Assembly (NCBI RefSeq): GCF_015710575.1
Contig: NZ_CP065373.1
Coordinates: forward strand, 2,728,001-2,792,000
Direction: 5' to 3'
Source: Mycolicibacterium mengxianglii
Lineage (GTDB): Bacteria > Actinomycetota > Actinomycetes > Mycobacteriales > Mycobacteriaceae
DNA length: 64,000 bases
Made by a program: the position numbers and the translations under genes. Below, piece after piece: positions 1 through 8,430 of this stretch. The notes under the pieces were generated by a model that was not told the DNA's origin, did not search any database, and was given only the letters and a program-made list of their open reading frames with translations. Position 1 is the first letter of the stretch. Each line of letters starts with the position of its first letter.

Positions 1-2
1 TC

Positions 3-197
3 TTCGCCGTGATCCTGTCGAGTTCCCAGACGAAGACCGTGCCGCTGACGATCGCCGAGTTCAGTGGCCAGTTCCAGACGCTCTACGGCGAGATGATCGC
101 CGCCTCCGTCATCTCCAGCATCCCGGTGGTGCTGCTGGCCATAGTCTTCCGACGGTACCTCGTCGAAGGCTTCGTAGAAGGATCGGTGAAGGGCTAA
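3..197 (+). CDS. ABC sugar-type permease, C-terminal end (partial)
   Basis: Open from the window edge, so only the last 64 or so residues are visible. It has the typical end of MalG-like permeases: a periplasmic loop, one hydrophobic segment (about IPVVLLAIVF) and the terminal basic-Gly tail FVEGSVKG. The stop overlaps the start of the next gene (TAATG), so the permease and ATPase are translationally coupled. Substrate cannot be told from this end; the MalG-like tail and MalK-like neighbour point to a carbohydrate- or polyol-class importer. Confidence 0.85.
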   Translation, partial: FAVILSSSQTKTVPLTIAEFSGQFQTLYGEMIAASVISSIPVVLLAIVFRRYLVEGFVEGSVKG

Positions 198-1306
198 TGG
201 CAGAAATCCAGCTGGTCGACGTCGTCAAGCGGTACGGTTCGGTAACTGCCTGCAACGGAATCGACCTCGAGATCCGCGACGGTGAGTTCCTTACCCTGCT
301 CGGGCCTTCGGGGTGCGGCAAGAGCACGATGCTCAACATGATCGCGGGTCTGGAGGAGATCACGTCGGGCCAGATCCTGATGGACGGACGCTGCGTCAAC
401 GAGATGACGCCGTCGGAGCGGGACGTCGCAATGGTGTTCCAGTCCTATGGGCTCTACCCGCACATGACAGTCGCACAGAACATTGGTTTCTCGCTGCGGA
501 TGAAGAAGCGCCCGAAATCCGAGATCTCGGAACGCGTCCGCAGCGTCGCCGCTGCGCTGGAGCTGACACCGCTGCTCGGCAGGTTGCCGCGCGAGCTGTC
601 CGGCGGACAGCAGCAGCGTGTGGCCCTCGGCCGCGCCGTGGTGCGAGAACCGCGGGTCTTCCTGTTCGACGAACCATTCTCCAACCTCGATGCAGCACTT
701 CGGGTCCGGATGCGCGGCGAGGTCAAGATCCTCCACGAGAGGATCGGCGTGACGTCCATCTTCGTCACGCACGACCAGGAGGAGGCCCTGTCGATGTCCG
801 ATCGCATCGTCGTCCTCAGCAACGGGTACATCGAGCAGGTGGGAACTCCGCGCGAGGTGTACAGCCGTCCCGCGTCCAAGTACGTAGCTTCCTTCGTCGG
901 TAGCCCGCAGATGTCGTTCCTCAGCGGGGAGATCGATCGAGACGGTGCTCGGCCTGGATATCGCTGCGGTACTGCGGTATTCGATCTAGATGAGAACGAC
1001 GCCGCGGCCGCGGCCGCGGGTGAGGTCGATCTCGGCGTCCGCGCCGAGCATGTGTGGCTCGATCGCGGCGGCGTGGACGCGACGGTAACGGTGTGCCAGC
1101 CTCAAGGGCCCGCGACGGACGTCACCGTCGCCTGGGAGGGCGGCACGCTGATCGCCAGGGTTCCGGGATTCGCCTCCTACGAGACGGGTACGACGGTCAC
1201 CGTCAGCATCGACCCGAACGGTAGGCACTGGTTCGACCGCAGTTCCGGCAAGCGCATCGAGTCCGGCAGGCAGGCTGATCTCCGCAAGCAGCCGGTACAT
1301 GCCTGA
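197..1306 (+). CDS. ABC transporter ATP-binding protein (MalK/UgpC class)
   Basis: 369 aa ATPase energising import by the permease just upstream. Walker A GPSGCGKST lies at residues 36-44, the LSGGQQQR signature near 134, Walker B FLFDEP near 157 and the switch His in VTHDQEE. Beyond residue 240 there is an OB/TOBE-like C-terminal regulatory domain, as in MalK, UgpC and MsmK proteins. It overlaps both neighbours (4 nt or fewer upstream, 8 nt into the DmmA-like gene), which places transporter and N-demethylase genes in one operon and suggests that the imported compound is the demethylase substrate or its precursor. That last link is inference. Confidence 0.93.
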   Translation: MAEIQLVDVVKRYGSVTACNGIDLEIRDGEFLTLLGPSGCGKSTMLNMIAGLEEITSGQILMDGRCVNEMTPSERDVAMVFQSYGLYPHMTVAQNIGFSLRMKKRPKSEISERVRSVAAALELTPLLGRLPRELSGGQQQRVALGRAVVREPRVFLFDEPFSNLDAALRVRMRGEVKILHERIGVTSIFVTHDQEEALSMSDRIVVLSNGYIEQVGTPREVYSRPASKYVASFVGSPQMSFLSGEIDRDGARPGYRCGTAVFDLDENDAAAAAAGEVDLGVRAEHVWLDRGGVDATVTVCQPQGPATDVTVAWEGGTLIARVPGFASYETGTTVTVSIDPNGRHWFDRSSGKRIESGRQADLRKQPVHA

Positions 1307-1844
1307 CGAGGGCACACACCCTGCCAAGACGTCCGTACCGCAATGGCCCTCGGCACCACCATCGCTCGATCCGTGCGCCGCGGAGTACATGCTGCTGTCA
1401 CTCGACTCCGATGCCGGTGACACCGCGCGACGCTGGTCCGCTGAGCTGACTACGGCGTCGGTTCCGCACCAGGTGGTCCGCATCGACGGGCCGGCCATGC
1501 CCGGCTGGATCGCAGGATGCGCCGACTGGTTCGCCGACGTCGCGTCGACCAAGGTCGTCGGATGGCGAGTGGCGGCCGCCGGTGACGAGGTCGGTGTGCT
1601 GGCCGCCGCGGCTGGGGCGCGCCACGCCGGGATGATCGACGCGGAGATCACCACCTTCGCCGAGTCACGACGCAGGCGCATGGTCTTCTGCGTGCGCTGC
1701 AAGGCCACGACGCTGTCCACGGCGGGCCTCGGCGACCGCATCGACTGCGCCGCCTGTCAACGCCGCCTTGTGCTACGTCCGCACGTCTCACGTGCCGGTG
1801 GGACGTATCTGGGCGTGGCCGAGCCGATGCATCAGCCCGTGTGA
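1299..1844 (+). CDS. DmmA-like subunit of dimethylamine monooxygenase-type N-demethylase
   Basis: 181 aa. The C-terminal third carries two zinc-ribbon-like CxxC knuckles (FCVRCKATTL and DCAACQRRL) and ends in a conserved-looking PHVSRAGGTYLGV segment, the pattern of DmmA-family small subunits of heme-dependent oxidative N-demethylases. The N-terminal part looks like a divergent Rossmann-like or FMN-domain-like fold without a clear catalytic motif. It overlaps the ATPase gene by 8 nt and the reductase gene by TGATG, so the gene order is transporter, DmmA-like, reductase, heme subunit. Assignment rests mainly on the Cys pattern and the two neighbours. Confidence 0.75.
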   Translation: MPDEGTHPAKTSVPQWPSAPPSLDPCAAEYMLLSLDSDAGDTARRWSAELTTASVPHQVVRIDGPAMPGWIAGCADWFADVASTKVVGWRVAAAGDEVGVLAAAAGARHAGMIDAEITTFAESRRRRMVFCVRCKATTLSTAGLGDRIDCAACQRRLVLRPHVSRAGGTYLGVAEPMHQPV

Positions 1845-2779
1845 TGCTCGAGGACTTCGCCATCGGGCGGATCACTCCGATTGGACGAGACGTCAAGCAC
1901 TTCGAGTTGATTCCGGTCGGATCCGGCGTGGCTCCGCGCCCACATGCGCCGGGTGCCCACGTCGTCGTCGAGACGCCGGTCAGGGTTAACTCCTATTCGC
2001 TCACTGGCGACGGCGTCCGTCCCGATAGCTACGCGATCAGCGTGCGCCGGGTCGGTGAGCACGGCGGGTCGGCATGGCTGCACGATGTCGCCACCGTCGG
2101 CGACCGCGTGGGCGTCTCGCCTCCCATGTCGTTTTTCGCCCCCGTGCCTACAGCGCGTCACCACCTATTGATCGCGGCTGGCATCGGTGTGACGCCGATC
2201 CTGTCGCACGCGCGTGCCGCGCGACGCTGGGGTCGGTCCTTCACCGTCATCTACGGGCACGCCAAGGACCGCTCTCCCCACCGTGACGAGCTCGCCGCGC
2301 TCACAACGGCGTTCACCGACGTCGTCGGACGTGCGGCGCTGACGGCGGCCATCAACGGCGCGCTCCGCGCCCAACCGGTCGGAACACACCTGTATGCCTG
2401 CGGGCCTGCACCGCTGCTGCACGCAATCATCGACCGAGCCGCAGCGCACGGCTGGCCCCGGGCCCGGCTCCACGTGGAGTCCTTCGGGACGCCAGACGGC
2501 GGATCGGGTTCGGCCTTCACGGTGCACGTCGCCAACCGCGGATTGCTGGTGAATGTGCCGGCGGGGGTCAGCGCATTGCACGCACTGGACGAAGTCGGCC
2601 TGCGAGTGCCCAGGCTGTGCGAACGCGGCGTGTGCGGTCAATGCCGCGTCCACGTCACCGCGGGCACCCCTGACCACCGCGACCTGATCTTATCCGCGCA
2701 CGAACGCGCGGTCGACAACCGCTTCTATCCTTGCGTCTCCCGTGCTCTGACACCGGAACTGGAGGTCACAATCCCGTGA
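1844..2779 (+). CDS. PDR/VanB-type oxidoreductase, reductase subunit of the N-demethylase
   Basis: About 311 aa reductase passing electrons from NAD(P)H through flavin and a [2Fe-2S] centre to the heme subunit encoded next. The N-terminal ferredoxin-reductase-like flavin domain has the motif NSYSLTG, the nucleotide-binding domain has AAGIGVTPILSH and YACGPAPLL, and the C-terminal plant-type ferredoxin domain has CERGVCGQC plus a later Cys in YPCVSRA, giving the four cluster ligands. ATG at 1844 overlaps the preceding stop; a GTG at 1841 is an alternative. VanB-type domain order (flavin, NAD, ferredoxin) is clear. Confidence 0.9.
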   Translation: MLEDFAIGRITPIGRDVKHFELIPVGSGVAPRPHAPGAHVVVETPVRVNSYSLTGDGVRPDSYAISVRRVGEHGGSAWLHDVATVGDRVGVSPPMSFFAPVPTARHHLLIAAGIGVTPILSHARAARRWGRSFTVIYGHAKDRSPHRDELAALTTAFTDVVGRAALTAAINGALRAQPVGTHLYACGPAPLLHAIIDRAAAHGWPRARLHVESFGTPDGGSGSAFTVHVANRGLLVNVPAGVSALHALDEVGLRVPRLCERGVCGQCRVHVTAGTPDHRDLILSAHERAVDNRFYPCVSRALTPELEVTIP

Positions 2780-3753
2780 TGGGACCTCGCACGCCCGTCG
2801 AGCGCTTCGCTTGGCCCTTCGATGACAACAACACCTACCGGCCGTCGACCAACGTCCAGCCCGCGCGGCAGCGTCGCGTCACTGCGGCCGGGTACTGGGG
2901 TGACCACATCCTCGACGTCGACGAATACTACGGCGAGACAATGGCATTGCGCCGCGCGATACTCGGCGCGGACCCGATGCGGTGCCGCTTCCTGCCGCAC
3001 ATGCGCGCCGCCGTGTGGGATGCGCTGCTCTACCTGTTGGCCGAACTTGCCGACAGTCGCCCGCATGCGATGCACCTGTTCACCGAGGGCGACGCCGTGC
3101 GGTGGCGCAACGACCTACTCGACGAAAGGCTCGAGTTCACGTTCGGGGACGAGGCGTCACTGCCCGTCGACCCGTGGACTCTGCTGTTCCGTCAGGTCCA
3201 GGAAGACGTCGTGCTGCTCGACGAGCGTGGCGGCCACCTGTACGTCGACGCGATCGCATCGACGTTCAGCGGCATGTGGTCGAACACGTTCGCGCTGGGA
3301 ATGTCGTTCGACGATGTTCACGGACCGGTGCCCCGCATTCATCTCGACGGAACGGTCTCGCGGACCGAACGATTCCTGATGAGTCTGCGTCCCGGTGACG
3401 ACTACCGACGCGTCAGCTGGGCCATCGCTGACGGCCGGTTCGACATGAGCCTCGAGGGCTACTCCGAATGGCCCGTCGACCACTGGGCGCCGATCCGGGA
3501 GCGCGGCGCGTACGGGGAGGCCGTGCTCCGGGTCGAGGTGCAGCACACCATCCGCCTGCCTGCATCCGGCGCCATCCTGTTCCTTATCCGCACGCACATG
3601 TGCCCGCTGGCCGACATCGCGGCCGTCCCAGAGTGGTTGGCACAGTTGACGTCCGTGGTGACCGAGCTTCCGCAGGATCTTGTGCACGACAAGGGGTACG
3701 CCCCGATCCGCGACGGCTTGGTCGGCTGGCTCAACGCGGCCACTGCCAAGTGA
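2779..3753 (+). CDS. Heme-dependent oxidative N-demethylase catalytic subunit (DUF3445 family)
   Basis: About 324 aa. It opens with the family-typical RFAWPFDDNNTYR-like segment, and the middle contains LFRQVQEDVVLLD and the acidic MSLRPGDDYRRVSWAI stretch that characterise DUF3445 heme N-demethylases of the dimethylamine monooxygenase group. The start is taken at the ATG overlapping the reductase stop (TGATG at 2777-2781); a longer frame reaches back to 2731 but would lie inside the reductase. Expected reaction: O2- and NAD(P)H-dependent removal of an N-methyl group as formaldehyde from a secondary or substituted amine. The exact amine is unknown. Confidence 0.85.
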   Translation: MGPRTPVERFAWPFDDNNTYRPSTNVQPARQRRVTAAGYWGDHILDVDEYYGETMALRRAILGADPMRCRFLPHMRAAVWDALLYLLAELADSRPHAMHLFTEGDAVRWRNDLLDERLEFTFGDEASLPVDPWTLLFRQVQEDVVLLDERGGHLYVDAIASTFSGMWSNTFALGMSFDDVHGPVPRIHLDGTVSRTERFLMSLRPGDDYRRVSWAIADGRFDMSLEGYSEWPVDHWAPIRERGAYGEAVLRVEVQHTIRLPASGAILFLIRTHMCPLADIAAVPEWLAQLTSVVTELPQDLVHDKGYAPIRDGLVGWLNAATAK

Positions 3754-3800
3754 TGTGAATGACAAGCCGTGGTAAGGGCGGGCCATCGGTCACGACGGGG

Positions 3801-4727
3801 TCAGACGGTAAGGACGAGCTTGCCCTGGAGGTGACCGCTGTCAAGCAACCGGTGCGCGTCGGCGACGCGATCGAACGGGAACGTCTCCTGCACGTGGACC
3901 CGGAGCCTGCCCTGTTCGACGAGTTCGACGAGCCGGCGCAGAGCGACCGGATCCGGGTCGACCGCGACCCCACTGAAGCGCATGCCGGCCGCCTCGAACT
4001 TGGCGACGAGCTCGGAATCCTCCTCGGCCACCGCCGTCACCAGGTGCCCGCCTGGGCGGAGTACTCCAAGCGACCGCGCGACGGTGTCGCCGCCGAGCGT
4101 GTCGAGCACGACGTCGATGTCGTGGACCACCTCGGCGAAGTCGACCTCCGTGTAGTCGATCACTTCGTCGGCGCCCAACTCCTCGACGAACTGCCGCTTG
4201 CTCCCACTGGCTGTGGCGATCACATACGCCCCAAGTGCTTTCGCGATCTGGACTGCGACGTGTCCGACCCCACCGCCACCGCCGTGGACCAGGACGCGGT
4301 CGCCCTCGACAACGCTGCCGAGGTCGACGAGGCCCTGCCACGCCGTCAGTCCGACGACAGGCAACGCCGAAGCCTCGACGTGCGAGAGCGATGGCGGCTT
4401 GCGCACCAGGTGCAGAGCCGGAGCAGACACGACTTCGGCGTATCCATTGGCCGCCCGGGGGAATAGCGGCATCCCGAACGCCTCGTCGCCGGGCCGGAAC
4501 CGCCATGTTTGCGCCGCTTCGACCACGCCGCTGATGTCCCAGCCGAGGATGAACGGCGGCTTGCCGATCAGCGGGAACTCGCCGGCGCGCAGCCGCGCTT
4601 CGAGCGGGTTCAGCCCGATCGCCTTGACGCGGACGAGGACCTCGGTCGGCAGGGGATCGGGCGCGGGCGCGTCCTCGATGGTGAGCACCTCGGGACCGCC
4701 GAGCTTGTGCTGGGTGATGACTCGCAT
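3801..4727 (-). CDS. NADP-dependent zinc-free alcohol dehydrogenase / quinone oxidoreductase (MDR family)
   Basis: 308 aa, the usual length. The N-terminal GroES-like fold starts MRVITQHKLGGPEVL and includes the NPLEARLRAG motif; the Rossmann domain shows VHGGGGGVGHVAVQIAKALGA. Cysteines for catalytic zinc are absent, as in zeta-crystallin-type enone or quinone reductases. It is divergent from an HxlR regulator across 74 bp, a common arrangement for redox- or aldehyde-responsive control. It converges on the N-demethylase operon with 47 bp between stops. Confidence 0.88.
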   Translation of the reverse strand: MRVITQHKLGGPEVLTIEDAPAPDPLPTEVLVRVKAIGLNPLEARLRAGEFPLIGKPPFILGWDISGVVEAAQTWRFRPGDEAFGMPLFPRAANGYAEVVSAPALHLVRKPPSLSHVEASALPVVGLTAWQGLVDLGSVVEGDRVLVHGGGGGVGHVAVQIAKALGAYVIATASGSKRQFVEELGADEVIDYTEVDFAEVVHDIDVVLDTLGGDTVARSLGVLRPGGHLVTAVAEEDSELVAKFEAAGMRFSGVAVDPDPVALRRLVELVEQGRLRVHVQETFPFDRVADAHRLLDSGHLQGKLVLTV

Positions 4728-4801
4728 GACTCTCCTGACCTCGTAAGGGGAAGAGAATCGAGACTATTTCGTCGATAGGAACCCGCAGGTACCTTGGCGC
4801 C

Positions 4802-5182
4802 ATGAGCGGTTTCGGTCCCGGTGACCCTTTTCTTGCCGACTGCCCGGCGCGTCTGGCGGTCGAGTTGATCGCCGACAAGTGGACGGTGGTCGTGCTTTAC
4901 GGCCTCAGCAAGGGCCCGGTGCGCCATGGCGAGCTGATCGATCTGATCGGCGGTATCTCCCGCAAGATGCTCACGCAGACGCTTCGACGGCTCGAGTCGC
5001 ACGGACTCGTGCACCGTCACTCATATGCCGAGGTGCCGCCGCGCGTCGAGTACGAGCTCACCCCTCTCGGAGCGACGCTGATCGATCCGATCCACACACT
5101 GACCGAATGGGCCAGGGCCAACGGCGATGCGGTCCTGGATGCGCTCGGCAACGATTCCGAGCCCGTCGCACCCCACGGCTGA
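4802..5182 (+). CDS. HxlR-family transcriptional regulator
   Basis: 126 aa winged-helix regulator. It has the family core: DCPARLAVELIADKWTVVVL, then [21 protein letters not shown] recognition helix and the wing VPPRVEYELTPLG. A single N-terminal Cys (in ADCPA) sits where redox- or electrophile-sensing members keep their sensing cysteine. The gene is divergent from the MDR oxidoreductase; the 74-bp gap contains an 8-bp palindrome AGGTACCT at 4787-4794 just before this ATG, which could be an operator. Target control of the neighbour is inferred from the arrangement. Confidence 0.9.
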   Translation: MSGFGPGDPFLADCPARLAVELIADKWTVVVLYGLSKGPVRHGELIDLIGGISRKMLTQTLRRLESHGLVHRHSYAEVPPRVEYELTPLGATLIDPIHTLTEWARANGDAVLDALGNDSEPVAPHG

Positions 5183-5275
5183 GTCGAACTCAGGGTGGTC
5201 AGGCTCGCTGGGCCGCGCCAGCACGAGACCCGAGCGGGTTGACGAGCACCGTGGTGTCCTTCCCGACCGGCATAC

Positions 5276-5872
5276 CTAAGCGGAGGCGCCCGACGAGGGC
5301 TGCTGTCTCTGAGCAGTGTCCTCGAGGACCGGCGCCCCGTCCGAACCGCCGCGCAGCCCGAATGTCATCCGGGACAGGATCCCGTCGCGCAGTGCGATGG
5401 TGTGCAGCAGTACCCCGCTGACGTGAGCGGCGATGACGATGACGAGCAGGTACGCCAGTACCGAGTGGGTTTGTCGCAACGCGAAGAACACCCCGTCGTC
5501 GAACGGCGCGATGCGCGGCAACGGGAAACCGAACACCACCGCGGACCGACCGGTCGCCGACACCATCGCCCAGCCGACCAATGGCTGGGCGACCAACAGC
5601 AGGTACATCAGCCGCTCGGAATACGAGATGATCTTGCCCTCCAGCCGCCCGATCGTCGGCGGCCAGTTCGGCGGTTTCGCGGTGAACCTGTTGACGATGC
5701 GGACGATCACAACCACGAGAATGGTGATGCCGATGGTCATGTGCACGGCCACAAGAGCGCCGTACGAGCCAACCGCATTGACCATGAAGAAGCCGGTGAG
5801 CAAGGCGGCGAAGACCAGAAGCGCAGTCAGCCAGTGCAGGATTCGCGAGCGTACGGGGAACCGTGCGGTCAT
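5276..5872 (-). CDS. Cytochrome b561-type membrane protein
   Basis: 198 aa with four hydrophobic segments and well placed histidines: RILHWLTALL near residue 13, VAVHMTIG near 44, RQTHSVLAYLL and IAAHVSGVLLHTIAL in the last two helices. This is the two-heme b561 pattern of YceJ/YodB-like proteins, which shuttle electrons from quinol to a periplasmic acceptor. The start overlaps the end of the catalase-like gene by 4 nt, and this pair (catalase-family peroxidase followed by b561) recurs as an operon in many bacteria, so b561 probably feeds the peroxidase. Confidence 0.9.
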   Translation of the reverse strand: MTARFPVRSRILHWLTALLVFAALLTGFFMVNAVGSYGALVAVHMTIGITILVVVIVRIVNRFTAKPPNWPPTIGRLEGKIISYSERLMYLLLVAQPLVGWAMVSATGRSAVVFGFPLPRIAPFDDGVFFALRQTHSVLAYLLVIVIAAHVSGVLLHTIALRDGILSRMTFGLRGGSDGAPVLEDTAQRQQPSSGASA

Positions 5873-6962
5873 GGTGCCACCTCGTCCACCTGGATGGCCG
5901 ACGGCGACTTCGGTTCTCCGGTGCGCGCCCGGTACGAGGCCGCGTAGACCGCAGAGCGAGCGCTCAAGATCGGGTCGTCGGAGGGTTCGATGCCCTCGGG
6001 AAGGACGAGCGGATCGAAGTTGACGTCTCGGGCATTGCCCGGTGCCTCGGTCTCGACGGTGTCCAGGACGAGCTCGCCTGCGTTGATCACCCTTCGGTCG
6101 GCCGGCCAGGGCAATGTCGGGTCGACGGGGTCGTCCGGGTTGCCCACCACGAGATGAAGATCCCAGCGCAACGGTCCGGCCTTCAGCTGCTCGACCAGCG
6201 CGTCGAAGAGAATGTCGTCACCTTGTTTCGCCGTGGGCAGTGCGGTCTGGCGTGGGACGAAGGACCACCGAACGGGGTTTCGGACACCTGATCCTGAGAC
6301 GAAGTAGAAGGTGTTGAGGCTCGAGAACGTGCTGTCGGCGAAGCCAGGTGTCGGCGGGTGCTGCTTGATGACTTTGGTGGCCGCCGCTGTCTCCGGGTGT
6401 GCGGCAAGAAAATTCGCCATCGCCACCGGATCGGGCTTGCCGGTTGACGGGTCCGGCTTGGAGGCGAGCAACTGGGCCAAGAAGCCTTCCGGCGAATTGA
6501 CCGGGAACACCGGCAGATTCACCATCGCTGTCCGCCACTGATGCAGGCCGGGGAAGCCGATCGCCAGGCCCAGACCGCGGGTGGCGGCGGATGTGTCAGC
6601 GACCACCGGATTGCCACCGCTGAGCGAGAAACGGCCCACGACGGGTGAGGTGCCCTCGGCGAAGACCGCCGCACCGGACAACTCGGCCCCGTCGCCGTTG
6701 CTGTCGAAGTGGCCTGTCACGGCCACCCCTTGGCGTGGTTACGCCGGAATCCGGGGTGGACGCCGGAGATCGACTGAAATCGGTCGATGAATGCCTGCCG
6801 CGTCAACCGGGTACCGATCCAATCGTTGGCGTACGCCACGGCACCCAGGTCCACGGCCAAGAAGGCGCCAACGGCTCCGATGCCGAGCAGCACAGAACGC
6901 CGGGACAGGGATACACCGTGCCACTGCGGGCTTTGGGAGGGGGGCTGGTCCACGAACCACAT
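5869..6962 (-). pseudogene. Catalase-family peroxidase with a -1 frameshift
   Basis: Two minus-strand frames together encode one catalase-family (SrpA-like) heme peroxidase of the expected length. The N-terminal piece (6962 to about 6720) has a twin-arginine/membrane anchor (SLSRRSVLLGIGAVGAFLA) and runs to RRNHAKG. The C-terminal piece resumes immediately with VTGHFDSNGDGAELS and continues through NTFYFVSGSG and the heme-side region to the b561 gene. The break is at a GGGG run around 6720-6726: one more G restores NHAKG-VAVTG in frame. It may be a real inactivating mutation, a phase-variable tract or an assembly error; the rest of the gene shows no decay. Confidence 0.85.
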
Positions 6963-7224
6963 CTAGCACAGGAACTTCGGAATTGGCTGAACTCAGGAAA
7001 AACCCGGATACAGCGAACGTTTTTGGGCCGGCAGTCGTCTCTAGATGATTGGACACCATCGACAGCGCACGCGGGGACGGCGAGCGGAGTCGGTGATGAG
7101 TCGCGATCTGTCGGCATACAAAGGGAGTCGGGTGGTTTCGATGGGGGCGTGCACAGTAGAGCCTTTGTGGTCAAGCGTCTTTCGCTCGGGAGCCTCAGCT
7201 TGTCTTCCCACAGGGCGGGAGCGA

Positions 7225-8430
7225 CTACTGCCGTCGCGGAAGCTCGGGCCGATCGGCGGTCCCAGCGAGTTCGTGTGCCACCGCATCGAATGCTGCCAGC
7301 GTATCCAACAGCATCTGCGGGTCCCCGGCGTCCGCTTGAGTGGACACCTTGGCGGCAACCATCTCAGCGGCGCGGTTGACGTAGATCATCTGACCGCACA
7401 TGCCTTGGCACAGCACGACGTTGTTGCCCGGGTAGGGAAACCACACTTGGTTGCGGTACATCCCGCCGGGCATCGAGTTTTCGCCGGGGCCGGCGTCGAA
7501 CGCCTGTCGCGAGTCGGGACCGCCCTCCAGAGTGTCGGCGATCCACGCCGCCGGCACCACTTGCCGGCCCGTCAACGAGACACCATCGTGTAAGAACAGC
7601 GATCCGAACCGGATCAAGTCGGTAAGACACGCGTTGATGCCGCCGTCGAAGAAGCCGGTGCCGTCGGTGTCCACGCCGATGGTGGCGTCAGATTGGGCAC
7701 CGATGTGACTCCAGAGCAGTTCCGACATCAGTTGGGGCATCCGCTGGCCGCCCGCGACCTCACAGATCCAGCCGAGTACGTCGGTTTCACACGAGCGGTA
7801 TTCGAACGGCCCGCCGTGAGCCGACTTCTGCCGCAAGGTGAGCAGGAAGTCACACAGCGTGGAGGGGACGTCCGGACTGCTCCGCGGTGACCAACCCATC
7901 GCCTGGTCGAGGAGGTGTATCTCCGCGGTCGGGTGGAGGTAGTTGTCCGAGAAGGCAATGCCCGACCTCATGTCCAACAGTTGGCGCACCGTCGCACCGG
8001 CGTAGCCGCAGTTCGCCAAGGCGGGAACGTATCTCGTGACCGGCCCGTCGAGCTCGATCGCACCGTCTCCGTGCAGCGCCCCTGCCACGGCGCCCACCAG
8101 CGATTTACTCACCGAGAACAGCAGATGTCGGGCGTGGGCTCCGAAGCCGCCGAGGTACTCCTCGGCGACCATCGAACCGCGGTAGGCGACGGCCCACCCG
8201 TCGGTCGCGGTGCCGGCCATTACCGCGCCAACGGTGGTGGGGGCGCCGTCACTGTTGGTCAATCCGACGTCAGCGATCGGGGCACTGGCTGCGTCCAATG
8301 CCGCGACCCGCCCGGTTCCGCGCGAGATCACAGCGGTTGGCACGAAGTCCTCTACGTGCTGGAATGACCAGTGCGCATACGGTTCCGACAGCCAGTTGGC
8401 CAGTGAGATACCGGCCGGGGCGCTGCTCAC
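7225..8430 (-). CDS. Beta-lactamase-fold serine hydrolase (class C / esterase-like)
   Basis: About 401 aa from a GTG that overlaps the ATP-grasp stop (GTGA). The serine nucleophile motif is S106-V-S-K109 (FSVSKSLVGAVAG), the second motif is Y211-R-S in PFEYRSCETDVLGW, and the C-terminal part has the usual MPGGMYRNQVWF region before the third motif area. No signal peptide is seen, so action in the cytoplasm is likely. A longer open frame upstream lies inside the ATP-grasp gene and is rejected as start. Family members are esterases, D-aminopeptidases or amide hydrolases; coupling to an ATP-grasp ligase suggests that it hydrolyses or transfers the ligase product. Confidence 0.88.
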   Translation of the reverse strand: MSSAPAGISLANWLSEPYAHWSFQHVEDFVPTAVISRGTGRVAALDAASAPIADVGLTNSDGAPTTVGAVMAGTATDGWAVAYRGSMVAEEYLGGFGAHARHLLFSVSKSLVGAVAGALHGDGAIELDGPVTRYVPALANCGYAGATVRQLLDMRSGIAFSDNYLHPTAEIHLLDQAMGWSPRSSPDVPSTLCDFLLTLRQKSAHGGPFEYRSCETDVLGWICEVAGGQRMPQLMSELLWSHIGAQSDATIGVDTDGTGFFDGGINACLTDLIRFGSLFLHDGVSLTGRQVVPAAWIADTLEGGPDSRQAFDAGPGENSMPGGMYRNQVWFPYPGNNVVLCQGMCGQMIYVNRAAEMVAAKVSTQADAGDPQMLLDTLAAFDAVAHELAGTADRPELPRRQ

